Assembly: GCF_020085105.1 (NCBI RefSeq)
Contig: NC_058048.1
Span: 1,034,596-1,098,595 of the forward strand
Direction of reading: 5' to 3'
Length of the DNA stretch: 64,000 bases
Source: Siniperca chuatsi
Lineage: Eukaryota; Chordata; Actinopteri; Centrarchiformes; Sinipercidae
The translations under genes and the position numbers were made by a program. Positions 58,779 to 64,000 of the stretch are shown in pieces. Positions within the stretch are counted from its first letter, which is position 1. Each line of letters opens with the position of its first letter. The notes below the pieces were generated by a model. The model worked only from the letters and a program-made list of their open reading frames with translations. It did not search any database and was not told where the DNA came from.

Positions 58779-59152
58779 GGTCTGTGTAGGATTTAGTGGC
58801 ATCTAGCGGTGAAATTGCAGTTTGCAACCATTTGAATACAGCTCGCATCACCCTCCCCTTCCAAGAGTGTAGGAGAAACTATGGTGCCCGTGAAACTTGG
58901 GAAAGACGCAAACACCCCTATCTAGAGCCAGGTTTGTCCATTTTGAGCTACTGTAGAAACATGGTGGTGCAACATGGTGACCTCCATTGAAAGGGGACCC
59001 GCTCCACATGTAGATAAAAACAGCTTATTCTAAAAGGTAAAGAAAATACAACTATTCTTATTTTCAGGTGATTATACACTGACGGAAACATACTTATAAA
59101 TATTATATTCCATTTCTGCCAATAGCTCCTCCTAAATGTTACACACTGGACC
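58779..59152. mobile_element. Common fish non-autonomous DNA transposon (374 bp)
   Basis: The left end ggtctgtgtaggatttagtggcatctagcggtg and the right end cctaaatgttacacactggacc form imperfect inverted repeats. Internal words such as ctactgtagaaacatggtggtgcaacatgg are, from memory, those of a very common teleost repeat. Non-coding. Confidence 0.65.
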
Positions 59153-59709
59153 TTTACCTGATTATTGCCAGAAATGCTTATGTTAATGATTCAGTGAAAA
59201 AGGAATATAAGCAAGTGCTAAAAAACACAAATACGTATCAGATTCAACAACCTTCAAAAACAAATAAAGTCATAACTAACATGTCATTGGAATTGGTCAT
59301 CATCCACTAATAAAAAAAAGAAAAAAGGACTGCAGTTCCACTCTACAAACTGTCAACACAAATTAGATAAGATAACAGTGTCAAAACCTCTTCATAACTT
59401 GAAAGCTCATGATGGCAGAAAGTTCAGTTAGGGCATGACTGGAGGAACAACCGACTTCTGGAGCAGCCATTAAGGCAAAGAAAGACTGTTGTTCAGTTCC
59501 ACGGTACATTCAGTATTGGTATTGATTGAAAACATCAGTATCATGACAAATGATGTATCCAATATGTTAATGGAATTTGGTAAGTTTACAGATGTGTGGC
59601 TGGAGTGTTTTCGTCACAGTTTAAACTTGGCTATTGTTTAAGTGTTAAACTGAAAAAGTGGGAAAAGTAGTGAGAAGCTTTAAGAGAAGTAAAAGGAGAC
59701 ATGGCGTAC

Positions 59710-59878
59710 CTTTATTGTTACATGGGTTGCTGAAGCTGGCCTGGCCATGCGTCTTGAGGTGACTTGTGATGTAGGCAGCGCTTAGCATTTTTCCACAGAT
59801 GTTGCAGGTCACTTTGCCTTCATGCCTGATCATGTGTGAGCGCAGACGGTCTTTGGTAGCGAAGGCAGAGGTACAGGC
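59710..59878 (-). CDS. vezf1: VEZF1, exon with the last two zinc fingers
   Basis: The exon begins after acceptor ttctaccccag (59878) and reads ACTSAFATKDRLRSHMIRH, EGKVTCNICGKMLSAAYI, TSHLKTHGQASFSNPCNNK, ending in G before donor gtacgcc. It contains the rest of one C2H2 finger (C-X2-C shared with the previous exon, H-X3-H) and one full finger, CNIC...HLKTH. The sequence ATKDRLR...SAAYITSHLKTHGQ is nearly identical to vertebrate VEZF1. It joins in phase to exon 61980-61917 and to the 66-bp exon or the last exon. Confidence 0.92.
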
Positions 59879-60377
59879 CTGGGGTAGAAAACCAGTGAAT
59901 ATTGTATTTTCTCTAAATACCTGAGGAACCTGACCATGTGACTGGGATTCTTACATCAACAAATCAAAACAAAGAAAAAGGAAAATCTAATATATTTATT
60001 AATGCTTTCTGATACAAACAAAAGCACGCATCGGGCAAGACTAGAGTGGCTGTACTAAAATGTGTAGATAGGTGGACAAAGCTTTTCAAGATCATGCTGC
60101 ATTGCTGCCTCTTCAAACTATCAAGTTCTTGGGGATCATGAGTCATCAGCAATTTATGTTCTGCCACAAATTTGGGACTGACTTGGCCACTACAGGACAT
60201 TATCACTGTTGATTTAACGCATGGAGAACTCATTCATATCCACTGAGCAGAGCCCTGTACTGTGAAACTGGCAAATGTAATGTCACTACACCGCAATTGT
60301 AAGACCTGAACCAATGGTGACTAGGCTGTCCGAGTAGTAGTGTCTTGGGTGGCAGCTAGTGTCTAATCTGATCTGTG

Positions 60378-61794
60378 CCCGGTTTGCATAAACTACCTTA
60401 AGTTTGTCCCTTATGCAAAATATTTCCCTAAGCTGAGGGGTTCCTTAAGGGGCATTGCATAAAACCCTTTAGGTTGTCTTCTTGACTAAGTGTTTAGACA
60501 AAGGTTTTCACGGTAGTTACTGTCATAATACAGCTCATATGGACCGCAGGCAAGGTATGGTTCCTCCTAGACTTGTGTTCAAGTTTTGTGGAGATTTTGA
60601 AGATAGCCTGACGGTCAAATCTACACTCTCTAATAGGGGTGTGCCATATCATTCACGATAATACCGGTATATTTTTAATATGATAAAAATATATCGTGAC
60701 AACGACAACATTCCGACTTGTTGACGTAATGACGTCGTACTGTTATGCACAGCAACAACAAGTCCACACAGAGTTTACTTGGTCGGGCCGCCCAGGGATA
60801 TTAATGACGCCATCCGTGATTGATTTACTAGTGGAAAATCTCCCCTCGCTCTACCCTTCCCTTGCAATCTACTGACAATTGCACATGCTCTGCAGAGAAA
60901 CACAAAGAGGGAATCTCCTACTTATGACGTTGTTTAGCAAAAGCTTGTAACTGCATCTGTTGGTGCTGATGTCATTCGCTACCACATTGGTTTCGATAGG
61001 ATACGTCATTAACAACAAGCCTCCTCGACACACGGCTCACCAAGCTGCTGTGAAAATGGACTCGCGGGTGAAAAAGTCCAAAATGTGAGTTGTGTTTTTT
61101 GGGCGACTTTATAAAACATACTGCTGACGAAGAAAGTCAACACATACAGAGAGAAAGAGAATCAGAACAAGCCGGTGTGTGTGTGGGGAAAAGAGAACTG
61201 AAGGGAAAAGTAAGTTGAGCAGATTAAAGTTTGTGAGTAAACACTACAACAAGGTGGAGGATTAAGTAGAATTAAAATGGTGAAATAAGAAATTTCTGAT
61301 AGATAAATCTTTTTTAGTAATTTATATTTTTCAGGATTTTTGTCATAATGTCAAGATTAACGTTATAGCAGAAATACCGTGGAATATATTATTTTAGGGC
61401 CACATTGCCCACCCCTACTCTCTAACAAGTTGCGCATTGCTCAAAGTGTCCAGTGGGTTTTACCTGTCCCGAAAAATCTGTCTTGGTATCTCTTCTTGTT
61501 CTTCAAATCGCAATAAAATCAGCCATTGTCTTATTTTCCCCAAAATGTTTCACCTTTAAAAGGGACTGGTAGGGTCCCTTAAAATTTTCTGCAAAAAGTA
61601 GTTACTAAGGACATTCTAGCAACACATAAGGGAATACTTAAGTAGCTAAGGGCAAACACTGAGATCGAAGGGGCTTCCCTTACAATATCTTAAGGAAATC
61701 CTAAGTTTGATTTTATGCAACTCATTTTGTTCTAAGGCATCCTTAGATGAAAATTTAAGGGCAACCTTAGCCTAAGGGGTTTTATGCAACCGGG
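60378..61794. mobile_element. Non-autonomous DNA transposon with ccggttgcataaaac ends, hosting a hAT
   Basis: The left end cccggtttgcataaac and the right end ttttatgcaaccggg are inverted repeats. Inward of each end the sequence is rich in cttaagg/ccttaag words on both sides. The hAT-like element 60634-61417 is inserted within. No transposase. Confidence 0.6.
60634..61417. mobile_element. hAT-like element with perfect 8-bp target duplication
   Basis: Ends taggggtgtgc and gcccaccccta, flanked on both sides by CTCTCTAA (60626-60633 and 61418-61425). 784 bp. Near 61055 an ATG reads MDSRVKKSKM before a stop, possibly a remnant of a BED-type N-terminus, but this is weak. Confidence 0.8.
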
Positions 61795-61916
61795 TACTGG
61801 CATTTAGGGCTCTCAATGATGTTGATCTTCATGTATAAATAATGACACGTGTAAACTTAGAGAAAACATGAAAGCAATATGCAGAAAGGAGACTGAGTCC
61901 TGACTCTTACCGTTAC

Positions 61917-61980
61917 TTGGCACTTAAATGGTCTCTCTGAGGAATGGACATGCTTGACATGACAGCTTAGGTGATCAGGT
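61917..61980 (-). CDS. vezf1: VEZF1, upstream zinc-finger exon
   Basis: This is a 64-bp exon after acceptor ctcactctgcag (61980) with donor caa|gtaacg. It completes a split codon and reads PDHLSCHVKHVHSSERPFKC then Q. This is the end of one C2H2 finger (H...H) and the TGEKP-like linker and first Cys of the next, matching VEZF1 (DHLSCHVKHVHSTERPFKCQ in human, from memory). The exons with earlier fingers must lie to the right, beyond 64000; I did not find them in 61981-64000. Confidence 0.9.
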
Positions 61981-62174
61981 CTGCAGAGTGAGATGAAGAC
62001 AAGGAAGAAAATGGAAATCCTTCAGCTTTGGTTTTACTGGTAGCATAATTTCATTCACATAACGGATTATGGCTGGGTAATATGGCAGAAAGTGTAATGA
62101 TAGACATTTAAATCATGATGTTGACCACATCAGGTTTAGTTGACAGGTATGACACATTAATGAGTGTGTGTGAA

Positions 62175-63301
62175 TAGGCCTGTTGTGATAATTACGTTAG
62201 CGACTTATTGTACAATATATGGACATGACCTCGATCATTTGTGCTGACCTCGATATTGCCCGTTGTGTTTACATGTGCGTTTTTGTTTTTTTTTCCACAA
62301 AAGAATGTCACCAACATTTTAGCCAACATGATGCCAGAATAAACAGCAGGGTTTTCCCTACCATTTTAAGACTTGAGGAGCAGCACTTAAGAGTTTTTGC
62401 ACAGCGCCTAAGCTGAATAAAAAGAAAAAACTATGCCGAGACACATTTTGCTGTCATTTCTGGTCGCGCTGCTTCTGTCCTCTCGTCGTCTGCTCTGTGT
62501 GGAGTTTCACTGTGGGCGGGGCTCCACACACCACGTGTTACCAACTTGGCGACTTTCTCGCTAGATTTAGTGACTTTTCAGACCCTCTTAGCGACTTTCT
62601 TTTATTTCTAAAAAGACTAGAACTAGGACTAGTGTCAAATTTAGCGGCCTATTTAGACCATCAGGGAAAGGGCGAAAAATATATTCTATTATATTGTAAT
62701 TCATTCCCATGCATGCTGCTCAGAGTAATTGCAGTCGTTGACTCTTCTTCCAACTACACCGGGGTCTTGTCTCTCCTCTTGCGCTGTGTGCAGACAGTCA
62801 GTAGGTGCGGCTTGTGGGGCAGGCAGGTTTGAGTTTCTCTCTCACTCTCTCTCGCTCTCTCTCCAGATCTCTCCTATAGCATGTAAATATTTAAAAAGTT
62901 TGTTTGATCTTCTTCCTCCTTTGTAGATTTTTTAAAAGCTTTTTTAATTCAAAAGATTGTCCCTGTACTGAGTTTGTGATTATTTAGCTAAAGATTTCTC
63001 TATCTCTCCCTTGCTGCAGCGGACACAAAACCTATGCTTTATACAAATGAATGTGTTGTGATTGTTTATTGCAATGCGACTGTGGCTTAGTGGTAGAGCG
63101 GGTTGTCCACCCATTGGAAGGTCAGCGGTTCGATAAGGTGCCATCAGTGTATGAATGGGGTGAATGTGATATGTAGTTGAAGTGCTTTTAGTAGTCGGAA
63201 AAGACTAGAAAGGCGCTATATAAGTACAGTCCATTTACCATTTGCCAATTATTACTTGGACAATATATCGTCCAACAAAAGTAGTTATCGTGACAGGCCT
63301 A
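62175..63301. mobile_element. hAT-like element with taggcctg ends, carrying a SINE
   Basis: The left end taggcctgttgtgataattacg and the right end cgtgacaggccta are inverted repeats, and the ends also share acaatatat/gacaatatatcg words. 1.1 kb, no transposase read. A tRNA-derived SINE at 63081-63242 lies near the right end. The rest of 63302-64000 shows no gene. Confidence 0.6.
63081..63242 (+). repeat. tRNA-derived SINE
   Basis: The head tgtggcttagtggtagagcgggttg has the A-box TGGCTTAGTGG (63083-63093) and the B-box GGTTCGATA (63127-63135) of a Pol III promoter. After it come a body and the tail aaaggcgctatataagtacagtccatttacc. It is a SINE, not a tRNA gene: the fold after the B-box does not close an acceptor stem. 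Confidence 0.75.
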
Positions 63302-64000
63302 AATGTCTAAAAAAGTATTTGTGCCAGTGACTGAGTTTTGACACCCTGGTTGTCAAAATAACGTTACACAGTTTTGCTACACTCCAGCTGAGCTTTGCTA
63401 ATGAAAAAGAGAGTCGGTGTATAAAACATTCAGGTAGTAGCTTCTCATTTTTAGTCAGCACTGACCGTTGCTTTCACTGGTTAAAATGATAAATGCTGTT
63501 GACGGCAGTTCATATCAACTGACACCAATTTATGTGAATTCCATGAATAACTTGTTAACAGGCCAAAATTAAACGTGTCTATTGTCTAATTATAGCGCTC
63601 TCTGCATGCCTGTGTCTGTACAGAGCTAAAGATCTTTCGTAAGAGATGAACCTCCCCTCTGTAACACAGCTGTACAACCGCAAGTGGATTTAAGGTTTTT
63701 GTAGTGCCAACAACTCCAACAGAGTGATAGCTCCTGACATTGACGTGGTGCCATCTGCTAGAGAAAAGACCTGTCTTTTCCAGTTAAACTTTTCATTCAT
63801 ATCAATAGTTTATGCTTAAAAACGTAATAGTTTTGAATCAGGACCTTTAGTATTTGGATACTAAAGTCAGGCTACAGCTATTATTTCAATGTGTCAAATA
63901 CATATTTAAACCAGCATTTAGGTAAATAAGAACTGGACCGGACTTGGTTAAAAGACCCAGATTGGGATTGGGCTAAATAAAACTTGATCAGAACATATCC

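Larger units (their letters stand above)
55657..59709 (-). other. vezf1 intron with DNA-transposon remnants
   Basis: No further vezf1 exon was recognised, so this is inferred intron. It holds short repeats listed separately (55780-56103, 57908-58614, 58779-59152). The rest, for example 56110-57900, shows no gene or repeat I can support. Confidence 0.5.

Noticed and set aside
63081..63153. A tRNA gene
   Set aside because: A and B boxes are present but the acceptor stem does not close and the sequence continues into a SINE body and tail.

Overview
This is nuclear DNA from a ray-finned (teleost) fish. The evidence is two vertebrate genes with intron/exon structure plus a dense load of transposon families typical of teleosts. 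I cannot name the species. A run of exactly 100 N at 16401-16500 marks a scaffold gap.

Two host genes point toward each other. On the plus strand at the left is the last coding exon of fat1 (8079-8695), with its 3' UTR after it and a transposon-filled intron before it (1-8078). On the minus strand at the right are four exons of vezf1, a C2H2 zinc-finger transcription factor: 61980-61917, 59878-59710, a 22-codon exon at 55656-55591, and the final exon 55403-55036. Its upstream exons lie beyond the right edge. The last 15 codons of fat1 and about 2 kb of 3' UTR have been tandemly duplicated; partial copies sit at 15247-18248.

Between the two genes lies about 45 kb of nested mobile DNA. In order: an L2-type LINE in the fat1 intron (minus, about 2.6-7.3 kb); a LINE endonuclease fragment followed by an RTE-type LINE (12.1-15.2 kb); a degenerate Maverick/Polinton- or adintovirus-like element (about 19.2-30.2 kb) with a family B polymerase remnant and a small spliced plus-strand gene; a full-length Ty3/gypsy chromovirus (22008-27361) inserted in that element with a perfect 5-bp target duplication; a second, internally deleted Ty3/gypsy of the same family on the minus strand (33430-38129); an ISL2EU/Harbinger-like DNA transposon with a YqaJ-type nuclease gene facing a THAP-containing transposase gene (38.2-41.9 kb); L1-like and other LINE remnants (42-45.1 kb); and Tc1 elements (46.3-51.1 kb). 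The introns and flanks of vezf1 carry several short hAT-like elements, one nested in another with an 8-bp target duplication, and a tRNA-derived SINE.

Most interesting points: (1) removing the Ty3/gypsy insertion brings two convergent ORFs of the virus-like element together with directly abutting stop codons; (2) both Ty3/gypsy copies carry a primer-binding site complementary to their own predicted transcript start, with a TATA box 28-30 bp upstream, as in self-priming Tf1/Sushi retrotransposons; (3) vezf1 has a phase-compatible 66-bp candidate cassette exon; (4) the end of fat1 is tandemly duplicated. No intact, plainly functional mobile-element gene set is present.
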